This document shows positions 43,002-52,324 of a stretch of DNA of 64,000 bases, in pieces. Made by a program: the position numbers and the translations under genes. Under the pieces are notes generated by a model. The model had not been told where the DNA came from. It searched no databases and saw only the letters and a list, made by a program, of their open reading frames with translations. Source of the stretch: JAAYCI01 sp047972265 (GTDB lineage Bacteria; Bacillota; Clostridia; Oscillospirales; Ruminococcaceae); the NCBI GenBank assembly GCA_047972265.1, contig JBKEAM010000092.1, forward strand, positions 1 to 64,000, read 5' to 3'. The number at the start of each line of letters is the position of its first letter. The stretch's first letter is position 1.

Positions 43002-43799
43002 ATGGCAGAAACGGATGGATTTATGCAGCAGGAAGAAAAGAAAAATAAAGTAGCCCGCCGCTTTGTAGAACTGGATGTTTTGCGTGGATTTGCCATTTTG
43101 CTTATGAGCCTTTACCATTTGGTGTTTGATTTGGTAGCTTACTTTAACATACCGCTTAATCTTTATCCCGATGGTATATGGTGGTATGTGGGGCGCGGCT
43201 CTGCCCTTTTGTTTATGCTTATTTCAGGCATGTCCAGCACGCTAGGCAAAAGCAGCTTTAAGAGGGGCGCCATTGTATTGGGGTGCGGGCTTATAGTAAC
43301 CCTGTTTAGCCTGCCCGTTATGGGAGAAAATTACGTGCGGTTTGGCATCCTGCACTTTTTTGGGGCGGCAATGATTTTAAAGGCCCTGTTTGAAAAAATT
43401 GTAAAATCACCAAAGGTGCGTTTTGCCGTGGCTGTTGTGCTGGTTCCACTCTCTTGGTGGCTGGGTAAAGTAACCGAAAGTACAATGATAAAGGGGCCTT
43501 GGCTTTTGCCTATAGGTATTGCTTACCCCGGCTTTACAAGTTTTGATTATTACCCGCTGTTTCCCTGGCTGGGGGTTTTTGCGGCCGGGGTCGTACTGGG
43601 TATGCTTGTGTACAAAAACAAAAGGGCATTGCTGGCGCTGGATATTACCCAAAAGCAAGAAAGTGCCCCCCGTGAAGCAGCTAGACAGGGGCTGCGTCCC
43701 CTTGCCTTTTTGGGCAGACATTCTTTGTTGGTATACCTTGTGCACCAGCCCCTGATACTGGGGGCCTTATACCTTATCCATTTTGCGGGTTTACTGTAG
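43002..43799 (+). CDS. DUF1624/HGSNAT-like membrane acyltransferase
   Basis: A 265-residue integral membrane protein with about seven hydrophobic helices. It matches the heparan-alpha-glucosaminide N-acetyltransferase catalytic family: RFVELDVLRGFAILLMSLYH, with Asp and His at the expected places, then PLFPWLGVFAAGVVLG and LGRHSLLVYLVHQPL. Bacterial members probably acetylate envelope sugars; the substrate is unknown. The start is uncertain: ATG at 43002 has a poor ribosome site, and ATG at 43023 has GGATGGA before it. Confidence 0.88.
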   Translation: MAETDGFMQQEEKKNKVARRFVELDVLRGFAILLMSLYHLVFDLVAYFNIPLNLYPDGIWWYVGRGSALLFMLISGMSSTLGKSSFKRGAIVLGCGLIVTLFSLPVMGENYVRFGILHFFGAAMILKALFEKIVKSPKVRFAVAVVLVPLSWWLGKVTESTMIKGPWLLPIGIAYPGFTSFDYYPLFPWLGVFAAGVVLGMLVYKNKRALLALDITQKQESAPREAARQGLRPLAFLGRHSLLVYLVHQPLILGALYLIHFAGLL

Positions 43800-43962
43800 C
43801 GGTAAGGGCAAAAAACAATTTTGAAAAAAGCGAATTAACGGCTAAACCACAGGCAAAATGCCTTGTGTATAACTATGCAAAAAAACGCATATATGCTATA
43901 CTGTTAAAACCTGCCGCAAAGCTGCAAAACACTGCTTTGCGGGGCGAAAGGAAGTGGGTTAA

Positions 43963-45039
43963 ATGGCAAAACTGCAAGTGGCGGTTTTGTTCGGAGGAGC
44001 CTCCAGCGAGCACGAGGTATCCCGTGTTTCTGCTGCCGCTGTGGCAGAGGGAATCTCTGCTGAAAAGTATGATGTACTTACGGTTGGAATTACAAAAAAG
44101 GGGCAGTGGTTTTTGTACAGTGGCCCCACCGCAAATATGAGGGACGGAAGCTGGGAGCAGCATCCATCCTGTGTGCCTGCCGTTCTTTCTGCCGACAGTG
44201 GGGTGCATGGCCTGGTTATTTTTGACAATGCAGGTGTGCAAACAAAGTATATAGACATTGTTTTTCCTGTATTGCACGGGCGCAACGGCGAAGATGGAAC
44301 TATACAGGGGTTGCTGCAAATGGCCGGTATCCCTTATGTGGGGTGCGGCATACTTGGCAGCGCACTGTGCATGGATAAAATTACCAGCAACCGTACTTTT
44401 GACGAAGCAGGGATAGCACAAACCGAATGGCTGGCTGTAAAAAGCCGGGATGCCGCCAAAGTGGAAGAGATAGATGCCAAAATTGCAGAAAAACTAGGAT
44501 ATCCTGTATTTGTAAAACCCTCAGTGGGTGGCAGCAGCGTTGGTATATCCAAGGTTAAAAGTAAGGCCGATTTGGCAGAGGCGCTAACCCTTGCTGCAGA
44601 GCACGATGTGAATATTTTGATTGAACGCGCCATAATAGGGCAAGAGGTAGAGTGCGCTGTGCTTGGCAATCAGGAGTTATTTGCAAGCCTGCCGGGAGAA
44701 GTGGTATCTGCAAACGATGAAATGTACGACTACGAGGCAAAGTACCAGTCTGGCGATGCCAGTATGCTGTATTTGCCCGCACATCTGCCGCAGGCAAAAC
44801 TGGAGGAAGTACACGATGCCGCGCTGCGCGCCTATGAGGCGGCGGGCTGCCAGGGCCTTGCGCGTGTGGATTTTTTTGTAGAAAAAGAGACGGGCAGAGT
44901 ACTGCTAAACGAGATTAATACAATGCCGGGCTTTACGCCTATCAGCATGTATCCTAAATTGATGGAAATGAGCGGGCTGCCCATGCAGGCCCTTACCGAG
45001 AAGCTTTTGAGCCTTGCTCTTGAAAGGACTGTGGGATGA
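43963..45039 (+). CDS. ddl: D-alanine-D-alanine ligase
   Basis: Makes the D-Ala-D-Ala dipeptide of peptidoglycan. Three ATP-grasp parts are visible: VLFGGASSEHEVSRVSA at the start, VKPSVGGSSVGISKV near residue 185, and the metal-binding end RVDFFVEKETGRVLLNEINT followed by MPGFTPISMYPKL. The 358 residues are full length. The ATG at 43963 follows AAAGGAAG. Its TGA overlaps the murI ATG, coupling the two D-amino-acid genes. Confidence 0.97.
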   Translation: MAKLQVAVLFGGASSEHEVSRVSAAAVAEGISAEKYDVLTVGITKKGQWFLYSGPTANMRDGSWEQHPSCVPAVLSADSGVHGLVIFDNAGVQTKYIDIVFPVLHGRNGEDGTIQGLLQMAGIPYVGCGILGSALCMDKITSNRTFDEAGIAQTEWLAVKSRDAAKVEEIDAKIAEKLGYPVFVKPSVGGSSVGISKVKSKADLAEALTLAAEHDVNILIERAIIGQEVECAVLGNQELFASLPGEVVSANDEMYDYEAKYQSGDASMLYLPAHLPQAKLEEVHDAALRAYEAAGCQGLARVDFFVEKETGRVLLNEINTMPGFTPISMYPKLMEMSGLPMQALTEKLLSLALERTVG

Positions 45040-45857
45040 ATACAAAGCCCATTGGTGTGTTCGACTCCGGTGTGGGCGGACTTACCGCGGTGCGCATGCT
45101 GCGCAATATACTGCCCGGAGAGGACATTGTATACTTTGGAGATACAGGCAGGGTGCCGTATGGCTCCCACAGCAAAAAAATAATAACCTCGTACGCAAAG
45201 CAGGACATTGCCTTTTTGCTGTCTAAAAAAGTAAAAGCGGTGCTTGCCGCCTGCGGTACTGTAAGCAGCACCCTGTTGCCAGAGCAAACCGCTACCCTGC
45301 CGGTGCCCTACACAGGGGTAGTAGGGCCTACGGCTAAGGCTGCCGCCCTTGCAACCCGCACTAAAAAAATAGGTATTATAGGCACCAATGCAACAATAGC
45401 CTCGGGCAGTTATCAAAAAGCGCTGGAGCAAATTATGCCCGAAGCAAAACTATATGCAACCGCCTGCCCCTTGTTTGTGCCGCTGGTGGAAGAAGGATAT
45501 TTTTTACACGGCGATGCGCTGGCAACCCTTGCGGTGCAGCAGTATTTGGCACCCCTAAAAAAGGCGGAAGTGGATACGCTTATTTTGGGATGTACGCATT
45601 ATCCTCTGCTGCAAAGCATTATACAAGAGGAAATGGGCAGCGGAGTAACACTGGTAGACTCTGGCAAAGAGACAGCCCTTTTTATCAAAGGAATGCTGAA
45701 TGAACAGGGCCTGTTAAATGGCCGCGAAACAGGCGGTACCCTGCGTTGTTATGTGTCGGACGATCCCCTGCACTTTGGAAAAATAGCAGAAATGTACCTT
45801 GGCAATACCCGTGTAGATGAAATAGGATATGTAGATATAGAGCGGTACCAGTTGTAA
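45036..45857 (+). CDS. murI: glutamate racemase
   Basis: Supplies D-glutamate for peptidoglycan, 273 residues. GVFDSGVGGLTAVRML is at the start and GDTGRVPYGSHS near residue 36. The two catalytic cysteines are Cys73 (AACGTVSS) and the one in LGCTHYPLL near residue 186. The usual ACNT motif reads ACGT here, so the Asn after Cys73 is Gly. It overlaps ddl (ATGA). Confidence 0.95.
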   Translation: MNTKPIGVFDSGVGGLTAVRMLRNILPGEDIVYFGDTGRVPYGSHSKKIITSYAKQDIAFLLSKKVKAVLAACGTVSSTLLPEQTATLPVPYTGVVGPTAKAAALATRTKKIGIIGTNATIASGSYQKALEQIMPEAKLYATACPLFVPLVEEGYFLHGDALATLAVQQYLAPLKKAEVDTLILGCTHYPLLQSIIQEEMGSGVTLVDSGKETALFIKGMLNEQGLLNGRETGGTLRCYVSDDPLHFGKIAEMYLGNTRVDEIGYVDIERYQL

Positions 45858-45894
45858 AGTGCTGCTTGCAATGCGTTTTTAAAAGGATAAAAAA

Positions 45895-46323
45895 ATGAAA
45901 GAAAACTTTTTAATAAATATTATAGGCGAAATGGACCAGCAGGGAGAAAAAGACACTGTAAACCTGCTTACGCGCGGCAGCTTTCAAAAACGGAACGGAC
46001 GCTTTTATATTACCTATGAAGAGAGCGAGGCCACCGGCTACGAGGGCAACACAACCACCGTGCGGGTAGAGGACGAAAACAAGGTGTCTATGCTGCGCTA
46101 TGGGCCCTCACCCAGCCAATTGATAATTGAGCGGGGCAAACGACATGTGTGCCATTACGACAGCGGGTATGGCTCTTTAAGCTTGGGTGTGGCTGCTGAT
46201 GAAATACAAAACCACCTTACAGAAGAGGGCGGCGACGTTACCTTTAGCTATACGCTGGATACCGGCAGCAGCCAAATATCGTATAACAAAGTTAAAATTA
46301 CAGTGCAAGAAACACGGCAATAA
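45895..46323 (+). CDS. DUF1934 (YwiB-like) beta-barrel protein
   Basis: A 142-residue soluble protein with a calycin-like all-beta pattern: NGRFYITYEESEATGYEGN, RYGPSPSQLIIERGKRHVCHY and DVTFSYTLDTGSSQISYNKV. This matches the DUF1934/YwiB family, whose role is unknown. It lies 37 bases after murI in the same transcript, with AAAAGGA before the ATG. Confidence 0.9.
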   Translation: MKENFLINIIGEMDQQGEKDTVNLLTRGSFQKRNGRFYITYEESEATGYEGNTTTVRVEDENKVSMLRYGPSPSQLIIERGKRHVCHYDSGYGSLSLGVAADEIQNHLTEEGGDVTFSYTLDTGSSQISYNKVKITVQETRQ

Positions 46324-46351
46324 CCTTATTTTGCATGGCAAGTAAAGTATA

Positions 46352-46414
46352 AAAACAAAGCTTTTTTTCTTGTGGGGTTAACCGCCCCAAAGAAGAAAAG
46401 CTTTGTTTTTTTAC
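46352..46414 (+). terminator. terminator of the ddl-murI operon
   Basis: A long hairpin, AAAACAAAGCTTTT ... AAAAGCTTTGTTTT, with an inner TGGGG/CCCCA stem, ending in TTTTTT. Confidence 0.85.
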
Positions 46415-46669
46415 AAAAATGTCACACAAAAGGCTTGACAAAAAAGACATACTTATTTCTTGTGCAAATCATATAAAAGTCATACTTTATAAAACGCAGT
46501 TTTGTGCGACTTTATTTAATAAATTAATAAATATTGTACAAAGATTTACAGAAGTGTGAAAATCTGGTTGCAGGGCTTAATCTTTCTGTAGTATGATGAA
46601 TGCACAAGATTGGGACAGAAAAAGGAACGTAAACGGTACAGTATCCATCATAAGAAAGGGGTTTGTGTA
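46415..46669. promoter_or_regulatory. leader/promoter region of the purine permease
   Basis: TTGACA occurs at 46435-46440, but without a good -10 at 17 bases. A likelier promoter is TTGCAG-N18-TATGAT ending about 46596. I looked for a purine riboswitch core and did not find one. Confidence 0.45.
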
Positions 46670-48088
46670 ATGCAGTCTTTTTTTAAATTGAAGGAGAACA
46701 ACACCAAGGTAAGCACCGAAGTTTTGGCGGGGCTTACAACCTTCTTTGCAATGGCGTATATCCTGTTTGTAAACCCGTCCATGTTAACCATGGCCGGCAC
46801 CCCCGACAATCCTTTCCCCGAGGGCGCTATCTTTTTGGCAACCATTTTTGCCTCTGTAGCAGGCACGCTGGTAATGGGTTTATTTGCAAACGTACCCTAC
46901 GCACAGGCACCCGGCATGGGCCTAAACGCATTTTTTACCTACACAGTTTGTTTTGCGCTTGGTTTTACCTGGCAAGAAGCGCTGGCAATGGTATTTTTGT
47001 GCGGTATCATCAACGTGCTTATCACTGTTACCAAAATTCGTAAATTGATTATTAAGGCAATTCCCGAAAGTCTTCAAAACGCCATTGGCGGCGGCATTGG
47101 TATCTTTATTGCTTATATTGGCTTTAAAAATGCCGGTTTGCTGGAGTTTTTGGTGGGCGGAGAAACGGTTAACGGTATTGCAGCGGGCGGTATTGTAACA
47201 CCTCAAATTCCCCTCTTTAACAATGCTGGTATTGTGTTTGCATTAATAAGCCTTATTTTAATGACTGTTTTGGTGGTTTTAAAAGTACCGGGCGCTGTGT
47301 TTATCAGCATCGTGGCTTCTACCATCATTGGCATACCGTTTGGCATTGTAAACCTAAGCAACATCGGTATCGACTCTGGCATCGGCCAGTCTTTCTCGGA
47401 GCTGGGCGTAACCTTTGGCGCAGCCTTTGGTGCAAAGGGCATGGGTTCACTCTTCTCGGATGTTTCTAAGCTGCCGCTGGTTTTAATGACAATATTTGCG
47501 TTTAGTATGTCTGATACCTTTGATACCATTGGTACCTTTATTGGTACAGGCCGCCGTTCCGGCATCTTTAGCGCAGAAGACATGAAAGCATTGGAAGATG
47601 CAAAAGGCTTTAAGAGCAAGATGGACAAGGCCTTGTTTGCAGACTCTGTTGCAACATCTGTAGGCGCTGTTTTTGGTACCTCCAACACCACTACATACGT
47701 AGAAAGCGCTGCCGGTATTGGCGCAGGCGGACGTACCGGGCTTACCTCGGTGGTTGTATCCATTATGTTCTTGCTTAGCATTTTGTTTGCACCCATCATT
47801 GGCATTGTGCCCGCACAGGCTACGGCTCCGGCTCTTATCCTGGTTGGTGTAATGATGGTTTCCTCTTTTGCGGAAATTAAATGGTCCGATTTGGAAGAAG
47901 CCATTCCCGCATTTTTTGCAGGCATCTTTATGGCTTTGTGCTACAGCATTTCTTATGGCATTGCTGCCGGCTTTATCTTCTACTGCATCGTAAAAACCTG
48001 CACAGGAAAAATAAAAGAAGTGCACCCCATTTTGTGGGTAACCTCGGGCCTGTTTATTGCCAACTTTGTAATTTTGGCTGTACTATAA
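46670..48088 (+). CDS. NCS2 family purine permease (AzgA type)
   Basis: Proton-coupled uptake of adenine, guanine or hypoxanthine across the cytoplasmic membrane. The family opening TEVLAGLTTFFAMAYILFVNP is near residue 15. QAPGMGLNAFFTYTV near residue 82 and SMSDTFDTIGTFIGTG near 285 carry the conserved polar TM1/TM3/TM8 residues. VFGTSNTTTYVESAAGIGAGGRTG lies near 345. About 13 hydrophobic segments. The start is ATG at 46670 behind GAAAGGGG; 472 residues. Base preference cannot be told. Confidence 0.94.
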   Translation: MQSFFKLKENNTKVSTEVLAGLTTFFAMAYILFVNPSMLTMAGTPDNPFPEGAIFLATIFASVAGTLVMGLFANVPYAQAPGMGLNAFFTYTVCFALGFTWQEALAMVFLCGIINVLITVTKIRKLIIKAIPESLQNAIGGGIGIFIAYIGFKNAGLLEFLVGGETVNGIAAGGIVTPQIPLFNNAGIVFALISLILMTVLVVLKVPGAVFISIVASTIIGIPFGIVNLSNIGIDSGIGQSFSELGVTFGAAFGAKGMGSLFSDVSKLPLVLMTIFAFSMSDTFDTIGTFIGTGRRSGIFSAEDMKALEDAKGFKSKMDKALFADSVATSVGAVFGTSNTTTYVESAAGIGAGGRTGLTSVVVSIMFLLSILFAPIIGIVPAQATAPALILVGVMMVSSFAEIKWSDLEEAIPAFFAGIFMALCYSISYGIAAGFIFYCIVKTCTGKIKEVHPILWVTSGLFIANFVILAVL

Positions 48089-48108
48089 CAGCTGCTACCT
48101 TATAAAAG

Positions 48109-48148
48109 CAAAAGCCCTCGGTAATATTGCCGGGGACTTTTTTATTGT
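48109..48148 (+). terminator. terminator of the permease gene
   Basis: AAAAGCCCTCGGTAA / TTGCCGGGGACTTTT, an imperfect stem (one mismatch, two G-T pairs), then TTTATT. Confidence 0.7.
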
Positions 48149-48262
48149 TAAATAGGGTACAAGCATATCCTTACATAAACATTTAATTTTAAAAGCGTTT
48201 ATTGGGCTTGTTTTTTGCTATGTTGCTAAAAAATAATACGCATAATTTGGAATACTTGTGCA

Positions 48263-48291
48263 TTGTACCGTATAAAAGACAGTGATATACT
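48263..48291 (+). promoter_or_regulatory. promoter of hppA
   Basis: TTGTAC (48263-48268), a 17-base spacer, TATACT (48286-48291), about 95 bases before the start codon. Confidence 0.75.
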
Positions 48292-48384
48292 TAAGTTGAT
48301 TTAAACTGGGGGCAGATGGCCGTTAATTTTCGCATTTGCTTTTGTTTTTTAAAGGCAAAGCGATAATATATTTTGGAATAGGGG

Positions 48385-50481
48385 ATGGTTGTTGTGAGTT
48401 CTACTGTGTTCATGGTTGTTTCTATCGGCATTTCCCTACTGGCCTTTCTTTTTGCCGGCTGGCTATATGCCTGGGTAAAAAAGCAACCCTCGTCCAACGC
48501 ACGCATCGCCGAGGTCGGCGAGTACATCCGCAAGGGTGCCAACACATTTTTACGCAAAGAGTACGTTGTACTTGCTAAATTTGCGGGTGTAATGGCAATC
48601 CTTATCTTCTTGTTTTTGCCCCACCCCATTTGGGCTTCCAACATTTTAGACAACGTGCGCATGGTGTTGGCGTATCTGGCAGGTACTGTTTTTTCTGCTG
48701 TGGCAGGTAAAATAGGCATTCAGGTTGCAACTATTGCAAACAAAAAAACAGCCGAAGCTGCCGTTCAGGGCATACGCCCCTCCTTTTTGGCAGGATTTCG
48801 CGGCGGCGCGGTAATGGGCATGGCTGTTGTGGGCTCTTCTTTGCTGGGCGTATCGCTTGTATTTATGATTACCAAAGACGCGACTGCATTGTTGGGCTTT
48901 AGCTTTGGTGCCAGCAGCCTTGCATTGTTTGCAAAGGCAGGCGGCGGTATTTTTACAAAAACGGCAGATATTGCAGCCGACCTTACTGGCAAGGTAGAAC
49001 TTGGCATACCCGAGGACGACCCCCGCAACCCGGCTGTTATCGCCGATAACGTAGGCGATAACGTAGGCGACGTTGCCGGTATGGGCGCCGACCTGTTTGA
49101 CTCTAACGTTGCATCTATGTCTGCGGCGCTTGTAATGGCAACAGCTTTAGACGGCGGGCACATTGGCAACAACGTGAGCATTGTATTTTGCTATGCAGCC
49201 ATAGGGCTGTTGGCATCTATTATTGGCGTAGCCATGGCCCGTATGGGTAAAAATGGCAACCCCACTGTGGCGCTTAACTCCAGCACCTATGTTACCACCG
49301 CCATTTTTGGCGTGCTTACAGCGGTAGCCACAGCAGTGTTTGGTTTCCCCTGGCAAATTTGGGGCGCCTCTGCCGTGGGCCTTTTGGTAGGCGTAATAAT
49401 TGGCATTGCCAGCGATTACTTTACCGATGACCGCAAAAAACCGGTGCAAAATACAGCAAAAGCGTCCGAAAGCGGCCCGGCATTTACCATACTGTCCGGC
49501 GTATCGTACGCTTTCATCAGCGTGCTGCCTGCACTGGCTGGTATTGCGGTTTCGGCTCTTGTTTCTTACAAATTGTGCGAAGGCCTTGGCGAAGGCTACG
49601 CCCTGTTTGGTATTTCTATGGCGGCAGTTGGTATGCTTTCCATCGTTGGCATGATTATCTCTAACGATGCATACGGCCCCATTGTAGACAACGCCCGTGG
49701 CCTTGCCGAAATGGGCAATTTGGGCGATGAAGTGCTTGAAATTACCGATTCTCTCGACTCGGCCGGCAACACTGTTAAAGCGGTTACCAAGGGATTTGCA
49801 ATTGGCGCCGCTGGCCTTACTGTTATTGCTTTGCTGGGTGCCTTTATTAGCGAAGTGGGTGTTGCGGCAGAGGCTATGGGCATTGCAAACCCAATTACAA
49901 ACGGGTTTAATATTATGGACCCGCTGGTATTTTTTGGCCTGCTGGTAGGTGCGGCAATTCCGGCTGTGTTTAGCGCCATGCTAATGCTGGGCGTTACCCG
50001 CAATGCCGAGCGTATGGTAGAAGAAATTCACCGTCAGTTTGACACCATTCCCGGCCTTAAAGAGGGCAAAGAGGGTGTTGTGCCCGAGTACGACCGCTGC
50101 ATAGAAATTGCCACACACGGCGCAATTCGTGAGCTGATCCCTGCGGGATTGATGAGCATTGTTGCTACCCTGTTGGTTGGATTTATTGGCGGCGTAACAG
50201 CAATTGGCGGATTTTTGGCCGGTAACATTGTAAGCGGTTTGTTGCTTGCCTTGTTCCTCAGCAACTCTGGCGGCCTGTGGGACAATGCCAAAAAGTATAT
50301 AGAATCTGGACACAACGGCGGCAAAGGCAGCGATGCACACAAAGCGGCTGTAATTGGCGATACAGTAGGCGACCCGTTTAAAGATACTTCGGGCCCCTCT
50401 ATCAACACACAAATTACAGTGGTATCGCTGGTGTCTTCGTTGATGAGCGGCTTGTTCCTGGCATTTTCTTTGGTACACTAA
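48385..50481 (+). CDS. hppA: membrane-bound proton-translocating pyrophosphatase
   Basis: Couples pyrophosphate hydrolysis to ion pumping, 698 residues with about 15-16 TM helices. The substrate-binding acidic loops are intact: DIAADLTGKVELGIPEDDPRN with the following DNVGDNVGDVAGMGADL, and the late GDTVGDPFKDTSGPS. The segment GNTVKAVTKG has Lys and Thr at the two positions that mark K+-independent enzymes in this family (K+-dependent ones have Ala there), which points to an H+ pump. ATG at 48385 has only a weak GGGG before it; GTG at 48394 is an alternative. Confidence 0.95.
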   Translation: MVVVSSTVFMVVSIGISLLAFLFAGWLYAWVKKQPSSNARIAEVGEYIRKGANTFLRKEYVVLAKFAGVMAILIFLFLPHPIWASNILDNVRMVLAYLAGTVFSAVAGKIGIQVATIANKKTAEAAVQGIRPSFLAGFRGGAVMGMAVVGSSLLGVSLVFMITKDATALLGFSFGASSLALFAKAGGGIFTKTADIAADLTGKVELGIPEDDPRNPAVIADNVGDNVGDVAGMGADLFDSNVASMSAALVMATALDGGHIGNNVSIVFCYAAIGLLASIIGVAMARMGKNGNPTVALNSSTYVTTAIFGVLTAVATAVFGFPWQIWGASAVGLLVGVIIGIASDYFTDDRKKPVQNTAKASESGPAFTILSGVSYAFISVLPALAGIAVSALVSYKLCEGLGEGYALFGISMAAVGMLSIVGMIISNDAYGPIVDNARGLAEMGNLGDEVLEITDSLDSAGNTVKAVTKGFAIGAAGLTVIALLGAFISEVGVAAEAMGIANPITNGFNIMDPLVFFGLLVGAAIPAVFSAMLMLGVTRNAERMVEEIHRQFDTIPGLKEGKEGVVPEYDRCIEIATHGAIRELIPAGLMSIVATLLVGFIGGVTAIGGFLAGNIVSGLLLALFLSNSGGLWDNAKKYIESGHNGGKGSDAHKAAVIGDTVGDPFKDTSGPSINTQITVVSLVSSLMSGLFLAFSLVH

Positions 50482-50496
50482 CCCGGTTAAAACAGC

Positions 50497-50530
50497 AAAA
50501 CAGGCAGGAATATTCCTGCCTGTTTTTATT
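50497..50530 (+). terminator. terminator of hppA
   Basis: CAGGCAGGAA / TTCCTGCCTG stem with A-rich left and TTTTTATTTT right flank. Confidence 0.93.
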
Positions 50531-50755
50531 TTGCACAAATATCTGCCTTGCGGTATGTGTGGATAAGAATTATACTATACTGGCTTGTTAAAGATAACGC
50601 AGCCGCCTGTAAAAGTGCTGCATAACGATAATACAGCGTTTAGCAATGTAAAAGAGGAATCGCCTAAAGTATATAAGGCAAAGAGACTGGGGCTGTGCGG
50701 TACACAAAAGCAGATTGCTCTTTGCCAAAAAAATAAGTGAAAAGAGGAGAGAATA

Positions 50756-52240
50756 ATGGACAAGCAGCAAGCAAAAGAATTGTTTTTAGACACCCTGCGC
50801 AGAACCAGCCGTTTAAGAAGTGCCGCCGCACTGCTGGAGTGGGACATGGATACTATTATGCCCCCCAAAGGCTTAAATGTACGTGCCGAAACAGCGGGTG
50901 CAATCTCGGGAGAAATATTTAGGCTGTCTACAGCGGATGAATTTGGCAGAGCGGTTGAAATTTTAAAAGAAACCCCAGCAGAAAATGATGCCAAAATGGC
51001 GCGTATGCTGGAGGTTGCAGACAGAGATTACACACGGTTTAAAAAGATACCCTTGCAGGAGTATGAAGCGTATTCGGTAGCGGCGGCGCAATCCAGCCAG
51101 ATATGGAAAGAGGCCAAAGCAAACAACGACTATGATATGTATGCGCCCCATCTGCAAAAAATGATTGATTTTTCTCGTAGTTTTGCCGATAAATGGGGGT
51201 ACGAAAAGCACGCCTATGATGCCCTGCTGGAAGAATACGACCCGGCATTGTTGTCTGACCAGATAGACCCGGTTTTTGCCGAGTTGCTGGCGGGAACAAA
51301 AGAAATATTATCCTCTGTGCCACAGCGCCAAAGCTGCCCCGAAGTACCGGTTGCCGAAAAAAACCAGTACGAAATAGGAATGTACCTGCTTAAAACAATG
51401 GGATATGATTTGCAGGCGGGAAACCTGTATTCTACCGAGCATCCCTTTACCTGCACAGTGCACAGCGGCGATGTAAGGGTAACAACAAAATACCACGAAA
51501 ACCAACCTTCCTCCTCTGTTTTTAGTGTAATGCACGAGGGTGGGCACGGAATGTATGAGCAAAATATAAGCCCAGACCTGGATGGAAGTAACCTGATGGA
51601 TGGCACCTCCATGGGCATACACGAGTCTCAGTCTCGTTTTTGGGAAAATATTGTGGGCCGCTCTTTGGGCTTTTGGCAAAGTAATTTTGACGAGGTATGC
51701 CGCTTAGCAGGCAAACCGTTGGCGCAAAATGCCGAGGAATATTGGAAGTCCATCAACCATATACAGCCCTCTTTAATCCGCATAGAAGCGGATGAGCTTA
51801 CCTATAATCTGCATATCATTATCCGGTACGAACTGGAAAAGCAAATGCTAAACACAGGTATAAGCGCCAAAGAGCTGCCAGAGCTTTGGAATGCAAAGTA
51901 TAAAGAGTATCTGGGCGTACAGCCAGCCAATAACAGCCAAGGTATTATGCAGGATTCTCACTGGGCGGGGGGCAGCTTTGGCTATTTTCCCTCTTATGCC
52001 ATTGGCAACCTGTATGCGGCACAGTTTGCTGCCTCTATGCAAAAAGAGCTGGGTGCTGTATCCTCTTTAGTGGGCAGCACAAATGGGCTGGGCAGCATTG
52101 CAGCTTGGCTTAAAGCCAATGTGCAGCAGTACGGAAAATTAAAAACACCCGAGCAAATTTTAAAGGACGCAACAGGGCAAACCCTAAACGCAAAGCCCTT
52201 TTTAGAGTATATGCGCCAAAAAGTAAAAAGCCTGTATTAA
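50756..52240 (+). CDS. carboxypeptidase Taq, M32 family metallopeptidase
   Basis: Zinc carboxypeptidase acting on free C-termini of peptides in the cytoplasm. The 494 residues are full length and almost all helical. The zinc motif HEGGH (VMHEGGHGMYEQ) is near residue 260. The family pieces MDGTSMGIHESQSRFWEN near 280, IRIEADELTYNLHIIIR near 340 and DSHWAGGSFGYFPSYAIGN near 400 are present. The ATG follows AAGAGGAGAG. Single gene with its own terminator. Confidence 0.96.
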   Translation: MDKQQAKELFLDTLRRTSRLRSAAALLEWDMDTIMPPKGLNVRAETAGAISGEIFRLSTADEFGRAVEILKETPAENDAKMARMLEVADRDYTRFKKIPLQEYEAYSVAAAQSSQIWKEAKANNDYDMYAPHLQKMIDFSRSFADKWGYEKHAYDALLEEYDPALLSDQIDPVFAELLAGTKEILSSVPQRQSCPEVPVAEKNQYEIGMYLLKTMGYDLQAGNLYSTEHPFTCTVHSGDVRVTTKYHENQPSSSVFSVMHEGGHGMYEQNISPDLDGSNLMDGTSMGIHESQSRFWENIVGRSLGFWQSNFDEVCRLAGKPLAQNAEEYWKSINHIQPSLIRIEADELTYNLHIIIRYELEKQMLNTGISAKELPELWNAKYKEYLGVQPANNSQGIMQDSHWAGGSFGYFPSYAIGNLYAAQFAASMQKELGAVSSLVGSTNGLGSIAAWLKANVQQYGKLKTPEQILKDATGQTLNAKPFLEYMRQKVKSLY

Positions 52241-52251
52241 AAACAAATATA

Positions 52252-52283
52252 AAAAAGCACCGTGGAAAACCACGGTGCTTTTT
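52252..52283. terminator. bidirectional terminator
   Basis: AAAAAGCACCGTGG / CCACGGTGCTTTTT with an AAAA loop, between the converging M32 and flavoprotein genes. Confidence 0.95.
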
Positions 52284-52324
52284 GTTGTTCTATTTTGTTT
52301 TGTTGTATGAAATACGCAGGGGCA

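Noticed and set aside
46415..46669. Purine riboswitch before the permease
   Set aside because: The conserved core sequences and three-way junction could not be found.
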